A DNA stretch of 64,000 nucleotides from Acidobacteriaceae bacterium (GTDB taxonomy: Bacteria; Acidobacteriota; Terriglobia; Terriglobales; Acidobacteriaceae). The DNA is taken from contig PKVW01000023.1 of assembly GCA_003131585.1 (NCBI GenBank), positions 150,123 to 214,122 on the forward strand, in the 5' to 3' direction. The notes under the pieces were generated by a model, which worked only from the letters and a program-made list of their open reading frames with translations, was not told the origin of the DNA and made no database searches. The first letter of the stretch is position 1; every line of letters starts with the position of its first letter. Both the position numbers and the translations under genes were made by a program. Below are positions 44,554 through 54,756 of the stretch, in pieces.

Positions 44554-44832
44554 CCGCCCTGTCCGAGGTATACCCCCCTCCCCCTGGTCTATTGGAATCA
44601 TCATGGTAGCGTGAAAATCGCGAAAAATCTAAGAGCTGCAACAACTTACGGGCAAAATCTTGGCAACAAAGGACTTAGCATCGCTGCGGTCGAATTCGCG
44701 ACACTACCTCCGCGACCATGATCGGTTGTTGGGGCTGTGGAAGGCAAGGTTAGATGTCACAGCGGTGTGAATCGCGTCTGAGTCACTCCGCCCGGTATAC
44801 TGTCACCGAAGTAAGCGGAAGGTCGTCCGAGG

Positions 44833-45792
44833 GTGCGCCCATTGAGACTTCTCATCGCCAGCATCACACTGCTTACGGTAGCTGGGAGTGCGCTATGGAC
44901 AACCGCGCAAAACAGTTCGCAGCCGTCGTCAGCCAGGGAAGAAGAACCCCGATTGGAAACGGTCCTTGCTCTGAAAGATCCGTTTCTGCCGGGGGAAGTG
45001 CGGACTTACTACACGCCGGGATATGAGAAGCGCGCGCGGGCGATACAAGAGTTTCTCGCCGACGAGCGAGACTTTTACTCCAAGGAACTCGGCATCCACC
45101 TCGATCTCACCGTCGCGGTTCTGGATACAAAACAATGGGAACAACTCAATATACTTGGCCCATACGGTATGCCGACCGTCACAGACTTTCCGCCGTACGT
45201 TGCTCTCCTCCCCGCCAATTGGAGCGAAAACCATCTGGGAATGTTGCCAGCCGAGTCGGAAGCAGACCCAGCATTGGTGAAGGAGGTCCACGCCGCAGGC
45301 GCTCTCTGGAACGAAACTTTCTATCGCGGATTCGATGCCGTCATTGGGCATGAGTTTGGTCACGCTGCCGCAAGGACCTACGGGATCAAGCCGCCCACGC
45401 ACTGGTTCGATAAGTTCCTGGCGACCTACTTTGAAATTGCCTTCATTCGGCAGCGGCATCCCGAACTTGCGTTCCCGGTGCAAGTCTTTTTTGCGATTAA
45501 CAGGGGCTATTCACACCGCTACACATCACTGAACGATTTCGAATCACGTTATCCAATCTCGGATACCTTTCCTACCAACTACGGATGGTACCAGGCAATG
45601 TTTGAGCAACGCGTCGAGCAGGTCTATCCGCTGAAGGGAATCGACTTTCTGAAGCAAGCGCGACTACTATTTCCGGCAAGCGGCAAGGCTGCTCCTCTAA
45701 GCCAGGCGGAAATGCTCGGCAGGTTGGACGAGATTTGCCCCGGTTTCACAGGATGGGCTCACTCCCTGGAATCAACCGCCAATTCAAAATAG
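44833..45792 (+). CDS. Secreted zinc-metallopeptidase-like protein
   Basis: 319 residues from a GTG start. A signal peptide (1-25, ending WTTAQ) precedes the mature part. HEFGH at residues 173-177 (DAVIGHEFGHAAART) is the zinc-binding HExxH motif of zincin peptidases; a third ligand may lie in WFDKFLATYFEIAF (Glu) downstream. The first half contains GEVRTYYTPGYEKRARAIQEFLADERDFYSKELGIHLDL, which I do not place in a named family. A TATACT hexamer lies at 44796. The gene is inserted as a plus-strand pair with the DinB gene inside a minus-strand block. Confidence 0.65.
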   Translation: MRPLRLLIASITLLTVAGSALWTTAQNSSQPSSAREEEPRLETVLALKDPFLPGEVRTYYTPGYEKRARAIQEFLADERDFYSKELGIHLDLTVAVLDTKQWEQLNILGPYGMPTVTDFPPYVALLPANWSENHLGMLPAESEADPALVKEVHAAGALWNETFYRGFDAVIGHEFGHAAARTYGIKPPTHWFDKFLATYFEIAFIRQRHPELAFPVQVFFAINRGYSHRYTSLNDFESRYPISDTFPTNYGWYQAMFEQRVEQVYPLKGIDFLKQARLLFPASGKAAPLSQAEMLGRLDEICPGFTGWAHSLESTANSK

Positions 45793-45883
45793 TAGCGGAT
45801 GGGTGACCATCCTAAACCTGGTGCTCATCGACGACAGGCGGGACAATCGCGCTGAACGTTTATACTCGGCAACGGAGGAAATC

Positions 45884-46387
45884 ATGCCTATCAGCGAATT
45901 GCTGCTGCTTGAACTGGATGAAGAAATGAAAAAGACGCGCACGACCCTGGAGCGGGTCCCTGCCGACAAAAAGGACTTTGCGCCTCATGCCAAGTCGATG
46001 CCGCTGGGCAAGCTGGCGCCTCACGTCGCGCAACTTGCCGGGTTCGGCCTGACCGTGCTGACCACGCCCGAGTTGGACTTTTCCAAGGGCGGCTACAAAC
46101 CATTGCCGTTCGAGTCTACGGCGCAGCTGTTGCAGGCTTTCGATGAAGGTGCGGCGAAGGTTCGCGCGGCTCTGCAAGCCACTCCGGATGCAGCCTGGAA
46201 AGAAAACTGGAAGCTGAGCTTTCAGGGCAAGTCCATTTTCGAGGGACCGCGGTTTCTCGCTTACCGGCAAATGTTTCTGAATCACCTTGTGCATCACCGC
46301 GCCCAGCTGGGCGTGTATCTGCGGTTGAACGACAAGCCCGTGCCGGCAACTTACGGTCCGTCGGCGGATGACACAATGGGCTTTTAA
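45884..46387 (+). CDS. DinB-family protein
   Basis: 167 residues from the ATG at 45884, supported by GGAGGAAATC just upstream. The four-helix DinB fold is suggested by LLLLELDEEMKKTRTTLERVP, KLAPHVAQLAGFGLTVL and NHLVHHRAQLGVYLRLN, with the three metal-ligand His residues (in PHVAQL, and NHLVHHRAQ). Family members are metal enzymes or thiol transferases; several bacillithiol-dependent S-transferases belong here, which could fit this genome's bacillithiol use. That link is an inference. Confidence 0.8.
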   Translation: MPISELLLLELDEEMKKTRTTLERVPADKKDFAPHAKSMPLGKLAPHVAQLAGFGLTVLTTPELDFSKGGYKPLPFESTAQLLQAFDEGAAKVRAALQATPDAAWKENWKLSFQGKSIFEGPRFLAYRQMFLNHLVHHRAQLGVYLRLNDKPVPATYGPSADDTMGF

Positions 46388-46450
46388 GGATTGGCCGACG
46401 CCGAGTCTCGGGATCAGCGGCGCACTCAGCAACGCATACGTCCGCCGTGA

Positions 46451-46831
46451 TTACCAGATCAGTTGAACGGGATACTTCTTGAAAAGGGGATCGATCGTGA
46501 GCACGGGCAAGTTCTCTTCAAGGCTCTGCGCAATCAGCATGCGGTCGAACGGATCCCGATGGTGCAAGTCCAGGCTCTCGACACGAAGCACGTGATCCAG
46601 CGTGATAGGCAAGATCTGAACTCCGCTGGAGACGAGCTCGGACACAAGAAACGGGCCTGCCGGCCGGGGCAGAGACATTTTGCCGGACTGCACCTTCACC
46701 ACCGCTTCCCAAATACTCGCCACGCTGAAGCAGCAGTCCGAGGCGGCCATCAATTTTCGCACCCTTGCGGGCATGCGCGCATCGTCGGTGATGGCCCAAA
46801 GAAACGTATGGGTGTCGAGGAGGACTCTCAT
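46451..46831 (-). CDS. PIN-domain toxin (VapC-like)
   Basis: 126 residues. The PIN active-site acids are in MRVLLDTHTFLWAI (Asp6), SVASIWEAVVK (Glu), and HHRDPFDRMLIAQSL (two Asp). These RNases cut tRNA or mRNA. It begins directly after the stop codon of the Phd-type antitoxin (no gap), so the two form a type II toxin-antitoxin pair downstream of eno. Confidence 0.9.
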   Translation of the reverse strand: MRVLLDTHTFLWAITDDARMPARVRKLMAASDCCFSVASIWEAVVKVQSGKMSLPRPAGPFLVSELVSSGVQILPITLDHVLRVESLDLHHRDPFDRMLIAQSLEENLPVLTIDPLFKKYPVQLIW

Positions 46832-47059
46832 CTACCAGAAGAGATCTTCTATCTCCTTCGGCAAAGGATCGTTAAAATCATCGGGAACCAGAAATTTCCC
46901 CTTGGCCGAACCGAACTTGAACTTCGGGCGGGATGACTTGATGGGCACCAGCTTCGCCACAGGCTTGCCTGCTTTGGCGATGACGACCTCTTCGCCTACT
47001 GCCACGCGCTCCAGCAGGCGTGAAAGGTGAGTCTTGGCTTCGTGGATGTTGACTTCCAT
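46832..47059 (-). CDS. Phd/YefM-family antitoxin
   Basis: 75 residues. EVNIHEAKTHLSRLLERVAVGEEVVIAKAGKPVAKLVPI is the Phd/YefM DNA-binding domain, and the C-terminal tail (KFKFGSAKGKFLVPDDFNDPLPKEIEDLFW) is the toxin-wrapping segment. It represses its own promoter together with toxin in characterised systems; the direct repeats at the promoter fit this. Confidence 0.9.
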   Translation of the reverse strand: MEVNIHEAKTHLSRLLERVAVGEEVVIAKAGKPVAKLVPIKSSRPKFKFGSAKGKFLVPDDFNDPLPKEIEDLFW

Positions 47060-47065
47060 GATCTT

Positions 47066-47093
47066 ATTATAGCTAAGTCATGGACTAAGTCAA
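47066..47093 (-). promoter_or_regulatory. Promoter and operator repeats of the phd-PIN pair
   Basis: TTGACT (-35, 47088-47093), a 16-base spacer and TATAAT (-10, 47066-47071), six bases before the ATG. The direct repeat TGACTTAG occurs twice with a 12-base period (47085-47092 and 47073-47080), overlapping the -35 and spacer: a likely antitoxin operator. Confidence 0.8.
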
Positions 47094-47108
47094 TCTCGAT
47101 CTATCGGT

Positions 47109-48434
<1,326 letters not shown>

Positions 48435-48462
48435 TCATCGTCCACCTGCACGGCGTTCATGG

Positions 48463-48505
48463 GAAGATCCGAATTGAAGATCCGACGCCGGCCACTCCGA
48501 CGCCG
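48463..48505. repeat. Paired nine-base direct repeats upstream of eno
   Basis: GAAGATCCG occurs twice, separated by AATT (48463-48471, 48476-48484), and CCGACGCCG twice, separated by six bases (48482-48490, 48497-48505). Confidence 0.5.
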
Positions 48506-48715
48506 TTATATGTCTTTCCCATGGAGTGATTCCGAAACTCACGATTATAGCGGATGGAAGATCACCGCAATGTGACGCAGTTCCCTGCGCTGGATTCCCA
48601 TTTTCCGGCCAACCGTGTCCTGCTCAACCCTTATCTTCGCTGGTTGTCTTCGATGGTTCCCCGGCCCGGCCGCATGTTGTTCCAGCCAGCCGCCTCGTCT
48701 AGAGTCAAAGCAACG

Positions 48716-48733
48716 ATCGCCAGATCTGGCGAT
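48716..48733 (+). promoter_or_regulatory. 18-base perfect palindrome, possible operator
   Basis: ATCGCCAGATCTGGCGAT ends 21 bases before the ATG at 48755. Its symmetry and place suggest a repressor site, but a single copy could be chance. Confidence 0.3.
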
Positions 48734-48754
48734 TGAAAGGCCTGAGGAGGCGTC

Positions 48755-49405
48755 ATGAAGAAGTGGATGGTTTTACCTTGCATCTTGCTGCTGGCATGCT
48801 CTTACATAAGTACGATGGCTGCCGCGCAGACCAGTTCGCCCGTGCCCGCCGGCACGGCTCTGATGGTCAAGCTGGAAACAACACTGGCGACCTTCAGCAA
48901 TAAAGCTGGCGATCCCTTCCAGGCGCGCTTGACGCAGGCCGTGCTGCTCGACGGCAAGACGGTGATTCCTGCCGGAGCCATAGTGGAAGGCCGCGTCACC
49001 AAAGTGGCCGAACCACGCCGCATCTCGGGCAAGCCGACCATCGGGATTCTGATCGAAGCCCTGATCCTTCCGACCGGCGAACGCTTTTTTCTGGATGCCA
49101 CGCTGGTCGACACCAATGCCGGGCGCGACACGGATGTCAACCAGGAAGGCGAGTTTAAGGGATCCGGTCATGGCCGGCGCGACCAATTGGAAATCGGCGG
49201 CGGCACGGCCGGTGGCATGCTGATTGGCGGCCTTATCGGCGGTGGACCCGGAGTCCTGATCGGCGGAGCCGTCGGCGCAAGCTCAACCGCCGTCCACTGG
49301 CTGAGCAAGCACCGCTCGGCCATGCTGCCCGCGGGCACCGCACTCACGCTCGAACTCAACCGCCCGCTGGCGATGACTACCGCAGTGGCCAGCGCAGAAC
49401 AGTAA
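48755..49405 (+). CDS. Exported glycine-zipper protein
   Basis: 216 residues, with GAGGAGG upstream of the ATG. The signal peptide (MKKWMVLPCILLLACSYISTMAAAQ) could be processed at Ala-Ala-Gln or, less likely, at a Cys. The central part resembles a small beta barrel often annotated TrbI/VirB10-like in acidobacterial exported proteins (VPAGTALMVKLETTLATFSNKAGDPFQARLTQAVLLDGKTVIPAGAIVEGRVTKV). A glycine zipper (GGGTAGGMLIGGLIGGGPGVLIGGAVGA) follows, and the VPAGTAL element recurs near the end as LPAGTAL. Function unknown. Confidence 0.7.
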   Translation: MKKWMVLPCILLLACSYISTMAAAQTSSPVPAGTALMVKLETTLATFSNKAGDPFQARLTQAVLLDGKTVIPAGAIVEGRVTKVAEPRRISGKPTIGILIEALILPTGERFFLDATLVDTNAGRDTDVNQEGEFKGSGHGRRDQLEIGGGTAGGMLIGGLIGGGPGVLIGGAVGASSTAVHWLSKHRSAMLPAGTALTLELNRPLAMTTAVASAEQ

Positions 49406-49428
49406 ACAACGTTCGGCGCTCTCTAATG

Positions 49429-49457
49429 ACGCCGGAAGCACACGCCTCCGGCGTTTT
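49429..49457 (+). terminator. Rho-independent terminator
   Basis: ACGCCGGA / TCCGGCGT stem of eight pairs, a ten-base loop and a short T run, 24 bases past the stop of the exported glycine-zipper gene. Confidence 0.65.
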
Positions 49458-49487
49458 GCCTTTCCGGAGGACAGCACTATTCCGCCT

Positions 49488-51785
49488 TCACATCCCCGAT
49501 CCCAGATCCCCTTCGCTCAGCAACTGTAGTTCGATCCAACCCTCGACCGGCAACGCGTCCACGGGCAGACGATTGTGCCAAAGACTGAAGCGCAACTTCA
49601 ATCGGCTGGCCGGTGCGATCGAGGCAGCACCCGGCTTGTGATCGGTCGTCGTCTGAGGGCTCGCAGCCGAGCCCGGCATCGCCAGCAGCCAACTGAGGGG
49701 CAAGCGGAACTCAAAGCTGCGCAGCAGGGCCGCCCGGGCAATCTCCTCGCCCTGAGTTGAAGAAACGCCCGAAGAAACGTCCGAAGCGGCTGACGATGAT
49801 TCTTCCGGGCCGTCGACCTTCCATTCCGTCAGAGTGCGGTCCTGCACCTTGGCGTCGAGCCGCAACGTCCGCCTTGGGCGCGCTTCTCCGCTCGCCCACG
49901 ATTCCAGGTTCACTACCAGATCGAACTCCATATCCGGCACTGGGCCGGCAAAGTCCAATCGCCCGTAGACGAACGCGCTGTCGATCCCGGCATACACGGA
50001 GTCCAGCAGGAACTGCTTGCCGTGCATGGCGCCGGCGCGCTGGTCGGCGGTGAACATGGCAGCACCCATCCACTCGAAGTAACGTATCTTGTCGCCCGTG
50101 ATGCGGGGATGAATGTAGGCCGTCTGCGGGGTGAATGCCGGCCGCACTTCACCTCCCGCGATCGGCTGTGCCAGATAGTCCGGCGGCGTCGCTCCCAGTG
50201 CCTGGTAAATGTTCGAAAGATGTTTGCGGTACAGTTCGTCGAAATCGCGGTCATTCGCCGATTGGTGCTCCGGCCCGTACCACCAGTTCCAGTCGCTGCC
50301 CTCGGCAATCAGGATTTCTTCAAACGCCAGCTTTCGTTGAGCTTCGCTGGCTCCGGCCGCATTCTGCGCATAGAACTCGCGCGCGTGGTGCAGGTAGTCC
50401 CAGGCGCGGTTGTCCTCGGGCGCGCCGATCCAGACATTGAAGTTCGCATTGATCCACGAGCCCGGCACCAGGGACGGCAAAGGCGAGAAGTTGCGATGGC
50501 GGGCAATCGCCTCCGAGACCGTAACGGGTTCCAGGCCTCCCTCGCGCTGCAGCGCATCATAGAATCGCCGCAGAAATTCCCGCCCGGACTTTGGATAGTA
50601 CTCCCACGCATTCTCCCCATCGAGGATCACCGACACCACGGCGTCCCGCCCTTGCGCGAGCACCGGTTCAGCCGCCTCTTTGATGTTGTGCAGCAGATGT
50701 CGGGCCGCATCCCCTGGATCCATCCCCGAGTAGACAAAACCGATCAGGTCCGAAATGGTGTGGTCCCGAAACACCATGTGCATGGCGGCCTCGCCGTTCT
50801 CATAGCGGTGAATGTTATAAAGCCGCTCCGCCTGGTGCGGGGGAAGCCGGCCATTGCCATCGCGCTGGAAGAACACACCGGTGCTGCGGCCCAGCACACC
50901 TTCGTCGGTGGCCATCCACTGGACGCCCAGACTGTGCGCAATCGCCAGCGCCTCGTCCGAGACGCTGCCCTCCGACGGCCACACGCCCTGCGGCCGCACC
51001 CCAAAAACCTGCTGGTGAAGATCGAGTGCGCGCACTAATTGTTCGCGCGCGTCCTCGGGATGACGAAACCGGTTCTGTGGTAAGGGCAGGCCCGGCGATG
51101 AAACCGCTCCCGCATTGCTGTCGCAGACCAGCGGGAGAATCGGATGATAGAAAGGAGTCGCCGAAATCTCGATCGATCCCTTCTTCGCGGCCTCGGCATA
51201 TGCCGGCAGGACCTTGCCCAGCAGTTCCCGCTCGCGCGCAATCACAAAACTTTGATCTTCGAGCGAATAGTTGCGCTCTTTCTTGACCAGCGCGGCAACG
51301 TCCACGTCATCCAGAAAGAATTCGTCGAACCATGCGATCTGCGACAGCACCTGCAAGTCCGTGAAGTCTCGCGTCTGGAAATATGTCTCCGCTTTCTCAG
51401 CCGCAGATCCATTCTCCCGGAACCGTTCCCACAGCTCCCGGTAACGCGGATACCGCCCAATCAGGTTCGCCGGGTTGGCCTGAAAAAGATACTGGAGGGC
51501 GAACTGCCGCTCCTTCAGCGTCAAATCCTTTGCCGGCTTGGCCGCCACATTCAGAAATGGATCCTGCGCCGTCCCCGCCACGTAATCCTGAATTTGCGCG
51601 ATCAGCGACGGCACCAGATTGAAGTTCTGGTGCACATTGGGAAACTCGTCCAGCAGCTTCACCATGCCGTAGTAATCTTTCAGCGCATGCAGGCGCACCC
51701 AGGGCAGGCGATATTCGCCCGTCACCAGATCTTTGTAGAAAGGCTGGTGTTGATGCCAGAGGAGGATTAGACGCAGGGCGGGCAT
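49488..51785 (-). CDS. Glycoside hydrolase family 57 enzyme
   Basis: 765 residues from the ATG at 51785. The start LRLILLWHQHQPFYKD is the GH57 signature (HQHQP). The likely nucleophile Glu is in GVWPSEGSVSDEAL and the acid/base Asp in VVSVILDGENAWEYY; RWMATDEGVL-like and HPILPLV segments are as in the family. GH57 includes alpha-amylases, amylopullulanases and branching enzymes; the C-terminal 200 residues (beta-rich, FEWMGAAMF, GRLDFAGPVPDMEFDLVV) are like the carbohydrate-binding tail of amylopullulanases. No signal peptide, so cytosolic. Upstream is glgB, divergent, with one small gene between. Confidence 0.9.
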   Translation of the reverse strand: MPALRLILLWHQHQPFYKDLVTGEYRLPWVRLHALKDYYGMVKLLDEFPNVHQNFNLVPSLIAQIQDYVAGTAQDPFLNVAAKPAKDLTLKERQFALQYLFQANPANLIGRYPRYRELWERFRENGSAAEKAETYFQTRDFTDLQVLSQIAWFDEFFLDDVDVAALVKKERNYSLEDQSFVIARERELLGKVLPAYAEAAKKGSIEISATPFYHPILPLVCDSNAGAVSSPGLPLPQNRFRHPEDAREQLVRALDLHQQVFGVRPQGVWPSEGSVSDEALAIAHSLGVQWMATDEGVLGRSTGVFFQRDGNGRLPPHQAERLYNIHRYENGEAAMHMVFRDHTISDLIGFVYSGMDPGDAARHLLHNIKEAAEPVLAQGRDAVVSVILDGENAWEYYPKSGREFLRRFYDALQREGGLEPVTVSEAIARHRNFSPLPSLVPGSWINANFNVWIGAPEDNRAWDYLHHAREFYAQNAAGASEAQRKLAFEEILIAEGSDWNWWYGPEHQSANDRDFDELYRKHLSNIYQALGATPPDYLAQPIAGGEVRPAFTPQTAYIHPRITGDKIRYFEWMGAAMFTADQRAGAMHGKQFLLDSVYAGIDSAFVYGRLDFAGPVPDMEFDLVVNLESWASGEARPRRTLRLDAKVQDRTLTEWKVDGPEESSSAASDVSSGVSSTQGEEIARAALLRSFEFRLPLSWLLAMPGSAASPQTTTDHKPGAASIAPASRLKLRFSLWHNRLPVDALPVEGWIELQLLSEGDLGSGM

Positions 51786-51955
51786 GGCTGGAAAAGTCAG
51801 TCTAGCATGGGGATTCGGGCTGCCGGGCGGCACCGAAGGACGGGAGGGGATGACTACTTAGATTTCTTGCCGGCCTGAAGGCGCCTTTGAATAATACGGA
51901 TTCCTCCTGATTGACCGGTGCTGTGCAAGTGAGGGAAGCAACATGCTGGTAAATG

Positions 51956-51981
51956 AAAAGGGCAGTCCAGGCGGGCTGCCC
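51956..51981 (-). terminator. Terminator of the small secreted protein gene
   Basis: On the minus strand a GGGCAG / CTGCCC stem with a ten-base loop is followed by TTTTC, 25 bases beyond the stop codon at 52006. Confidence 0.5.
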
Positions 51982-52005
51982 GTTTGAGATTTGCGTTTTT
52001 CCAAC

Positions 52006-52512
52006 CTACTTTGCTGCCATAGCTCCAGCCAGTGTGTAATCGCCGGTACATGAATAGTTCGTTGCTCCATCGGCGCCGGGGGTGTAAGTGCAATTCCCCT
52101 TCGCCTTAACGCCCTTCATCTTGCCGGTGCCGCCGGTCGCCTGATACGTGCCTTTCCCTGACTGCATCGCGCCATCTTTCATAGCCACAGCCAATTGATA
52201 GTCGTAGGTAATTTTATCTCCGCTCTCATACGTTTCTATGTAAACGCCCCAAGCCTTCATTCGGTTCGCGGTAACGTCGCGATGCTCGGAAAATGCACCC
52301 TCTTTACTGGTCTCGCCGCCGATTTTTCCCTTCGTGGTGCATTTTCCTTGCGCGACCATGAAGGCGTGGTCCGGGTGGTCGCCGGCGGGCACACTTTGCT
52401 CGACATCGGCCTTGGCGCAGGTGCCGGAAATGGTGTTCTTCGTTTGCGCCGAGGTGGTTGCAACGGCAAAAGCAAATAGCGCACAGCCACACATAATCTT
52501 GGTGATCGTCAT
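52006..52512 (-). CDS. Hypothetical secreted protein
   Basis: 168 residues from the ATG at 52512, with GGAGAG upstream. Signal peptide MTITKIMCGCALFAFAVATTSAQ. The mature protein has KCTTKGKIGGETSKEGAFSEHRDVTANRMKAWGVYIETYESGDKITYDYQ and a Gly-rich repeat GTYQATGGTGKMKGVKAKGNCTY, with four Cys likely paired. It could be a small lipocalin- or allene-oxide-cyclase-like barrel, but I do not recognise a family. Confidence 0.65.
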   Translation of the reverse strand: MTITKIMCGCALFAFAVATTSAQTKNTISGTCAKADVEQSVPAGDHPDHAFMVAQGKCTTKGKIGGETSKEGAFSEHRDVTANRMKAWGVYIETYESGDKITYDYQLAVAMKDGAMQSGKGTYQATGGTGKMKGVKAKGNCTYTPGADGATNYSCTGDYTLAGAMAAK

Positions 52513-52747
52513 TTTCTCTCCAATGTGAGTTGTTTGAGTTTGGCCGTTTCGCGTGCGGCAGGAATCTACGTCCGTCGATAAACAAAATCCATCGCACCCG
52601 GAATTTCCATTTTGACTTCCCGGCCGGCCACTAACCCTACACGCAACCCCGTCAGCATGCAACTGTCCTCAGCGCTGTCCCCGCCCAAGGGGACTCTTAG
52701 GTACGTTTGTGTCCTCACGGAGGTCTTCCGGTACACTAAGGGCGAAA

Positions 52748-54682
52748 ATGCCTGAGACCACCACTCCCGCCGCCGCTGACCGCATGACGTTGCTGTCCGA
52801 TCAGGATCTCTACCTGTTCAACGAGGGCAGCAACTATCGCCTGTACGAAACCATGGGCGCCCATCTGGTCTCGCGCAACGGACGAGCGGGCGCGATCTTC
52901 AGCGTGTGGGCGCCGAATGCGCGCCTGGTTTCGGTGATCGGCAGCTTCAACGCGTGGGATCCGCGAACCAATCTGCTCACTCCGCGCGGCGAGTCCGGCA
53001 TCTGGGAAGGGTTCATCCCCGGCGTGACCAAGGGCGCGCTCTACAAATTCCACATCGAGTCGCGGCAGCATGGCTTCCACGTCGACAAAACCGACCCTAT
53101 CGGCCTTTGGCATGAGAAACCTCCCCGCACCGCTTCCGTGGTGTGGGACCTCGACTACCAGTGGGGCGACCGCGAGTGGATGGAGAAGCGTGCCGCCCGC
53201 AACTCTCTGCGAGCGCCGCAATCCATTTATGAAGTGCACCTCGGCTCGTGGATGCGCGTTCCCGAGGAATACAATCGCCCGTTAACCTATCGCGAGACCG
53301 CGCCGCGGCTGGCGGAGTACGTCGAACGCACGGGCTTCACCCACGTGGAATTCCTGCCGGTGATGGAGCATCCCTTCTATGGCTCGTGGGGATACCAGAC
53401 GACGGGGTATTTTGCTCCCACCTCGCGCTACGGCACTCCGCAGGATTTCATGTATCTGGTGGACTACCTGCACCAGCACGGCATCGCCGTCATTCTCGAC
53501 TGGGTGCCTTCGCACTTCCCTTCCGACGCCCACGGCCTGGCCTACTTCGACGGCACTCATCTCTACGAACATGCCGACTCACGGCAGGGTTTCCATCCCG
53601 ACTGGAAGACGCACATCTTCAACTATGGGCGCAGCGAAGTCCGCAGCTTTCTGATGTCGAGCGCCATGTTCTGGCTCGACAAATATCACATCGACGGACT
53701 GCGGGTGGACGCGGTCGCGTCCACGCTCTACCTCGATTACTCCCGCAAAGAAGGTGAGTGGATTCCCAACAAATACGGCGGCCGCGAGAACCTTGAAGCT
53801 ATCGAATTCCTCCGCCGCTTCAATCAGGAAGCCTATAAGGAGCACCCCGACATCCAGACCATTGCGGAAGAGTCCACTTCCTGGCCCATGGTTTCGCGGC
53901 CGGTGTATCTGGGCGGCCTGGGCTTCGGTATGAAGTGGGACATGGGATGGATGCACGACACGCTCGAGTACTTCGCGCACGATCCCATTCACCGCAAGTA
54001 TCATCACAGCAAGCTCACCTTCCGCATGTTGTATTCGTTTCAGGAAAACTTCGTCCTGCCGCTTTCGCACGATGAGGTCGTCCACGGCAAGGGATCGCTG
54101 ATCGCCAAGATGCCCGGCGACGAGTGGCAGCGCTTTGCCAACCTGCGGCTTCTGTTCGCTTACATGTATGCCCAGCCCGGCAAGAAGTTGCTCTTCATGG
54201 GCTGCGAGTTCGGCCAGGTCCGCGAGTGGTCGCACGACAGCAGCCTGGAGTGGGACGTGCTCCGGTATCCGCATCACAGCGGTCTCCAGAACTGGGTGGG
54301 ACAGTTGAACCGGCTTTATCGCAGCGAGCCTGCCCTGCATCTGCTTGACACCAATCCCGCCGGTTTTGAGTGGGTGGATTGCAACGACAATCTCACCAGC
54401 ACGGTCTCGTTACTGCGCAAGAGTGAGTCGCCTAAAGACACGGTTCTCATCGTTTGCAACTTCACGCCCATACCACGTCTTGGCTATCGCGTGGGCGTGC
54501 CCGATGGCGGTCGTTGGCGCGAACTGCTGAATAGCGACGCTTTGGAATATGGCGGTGCCGGCGTGGGCAACTTGGGCGGAGTTCATGCCGAAGCGGAGCC
54601 GGCGCACGGGCGCTCTTATTCGCTGAAACTTACCCTGCCGCCGCTGTCGGCGTTGTTCCTGAAGCGGGATAGCATTTTGTAG
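52748..54682 (+). CDS. glgB: 1,4-alpha-glucan branching enzyme (GH13)
   Basis: 644 residues from the ATG at 52748. An N-terminal CBM48 domain (FSVWAPNARLVSVIGSFNAWDPR) is followed by the GH13 barrel: VEFLPVMEHPFYGSWGYQTTGYFAPTSRYGTPQD, DWVPSHFP, the nucleophile Asp in DGLRVDAVAS, acid/base Glu in TIAEESTSWP, and LSHDEVVHGKGS. It makes alpha-1,6 branches in glycogen. The usual first CBM domain of long GlgB forms is missing, which fits the shorter class. A GH57 enzyme lies divergently upstream. Confidence 0.95.
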   Translation: MPETTTPAAADRMTLLSDQDLYLFNEGSNYRLYETMGAHLVSRNGRAGAIFSVWAPNARLVSVIGSFNAWDPRTNLLTPRGESGIWEGFIPGVTKGALYKFHIESRQHGFHVDKTDPIGLWHEKPPRTASVVWDLDYQWGDREWMEKRAARNSLRAPQSIYEVHLGSWMRVPEEYNRPLTYRETAPRLAEYVERTGFTHVEFLPVMEHPFYGSWGYQTTGYFAPTSRYGTPQDFMYLVDYLHQHGIAVILDWVPSHFPSDAHGLAYFDGTHLYEHADSRQGFHPDWKTHIFNYGRSEVRSFLMSSAMFWLDKYHIDGLRVDAVASTLYLDYSRKEGEWIPNKYGGRENLEAIEFLRRFNQEAYKEHPDIQTIAEESTSWPMVSRPVYLGGLGFGMKWDMGWMHDTLEYFAHDPIHRKYHHSKLTFRMLYSFQENFVLPLSHDEVVHGKGSLIAKMPGDEWQRFANLRLLFAYMYAQPGKKLLFMGCEFGQVREWSHDSSLEWDVLRYPHHSGLQNWVGQLNRLYRSEPALHLLDTNPAGFEWVDCNDNLTSTVSLLRKSESPKDTVLIVCNFTPIPRLGYRVGVPDGGRWRELLNSDALEYGGAGVGNLGGVHAEAEPAHGRSYSLKLTLPPLSALFLKRDSIL

Positions 54683-54683
54683 C

Positions 54684-54726
54684 GCCGCCGTCCCGGCGGC
54701 TGTCCCTTCGGCAAACTCAGGGCAGG
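54684..54726. repeat. Hairpin repeats after glgB
   Basis: GCCGCCGTCCCGGCGGC is a seven-base-pair hairpin (54684-54700), followed by CCCTTCGGCAAACTCAGGGC (54704 on), which relates to the repeat at 20836. Confidence 0.6.
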
Positions 54727-54756
54727 CAGGATGCGCGCTATAACGGAGACTCATCA

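Noticed and set aside
44590..44760. Possible riboswitch or small RNA before the zincin gene
   Set aside because: I found no conserved aptamer pattern or terminator; only short A-rich stretches.
48554..48736. 60-codon ORF upstream of the glycine-zipper gene
   Set aside because: No ribosome site, no hydrophobic or conserved pattern, and the palindrome and regulatory region lie over its end.
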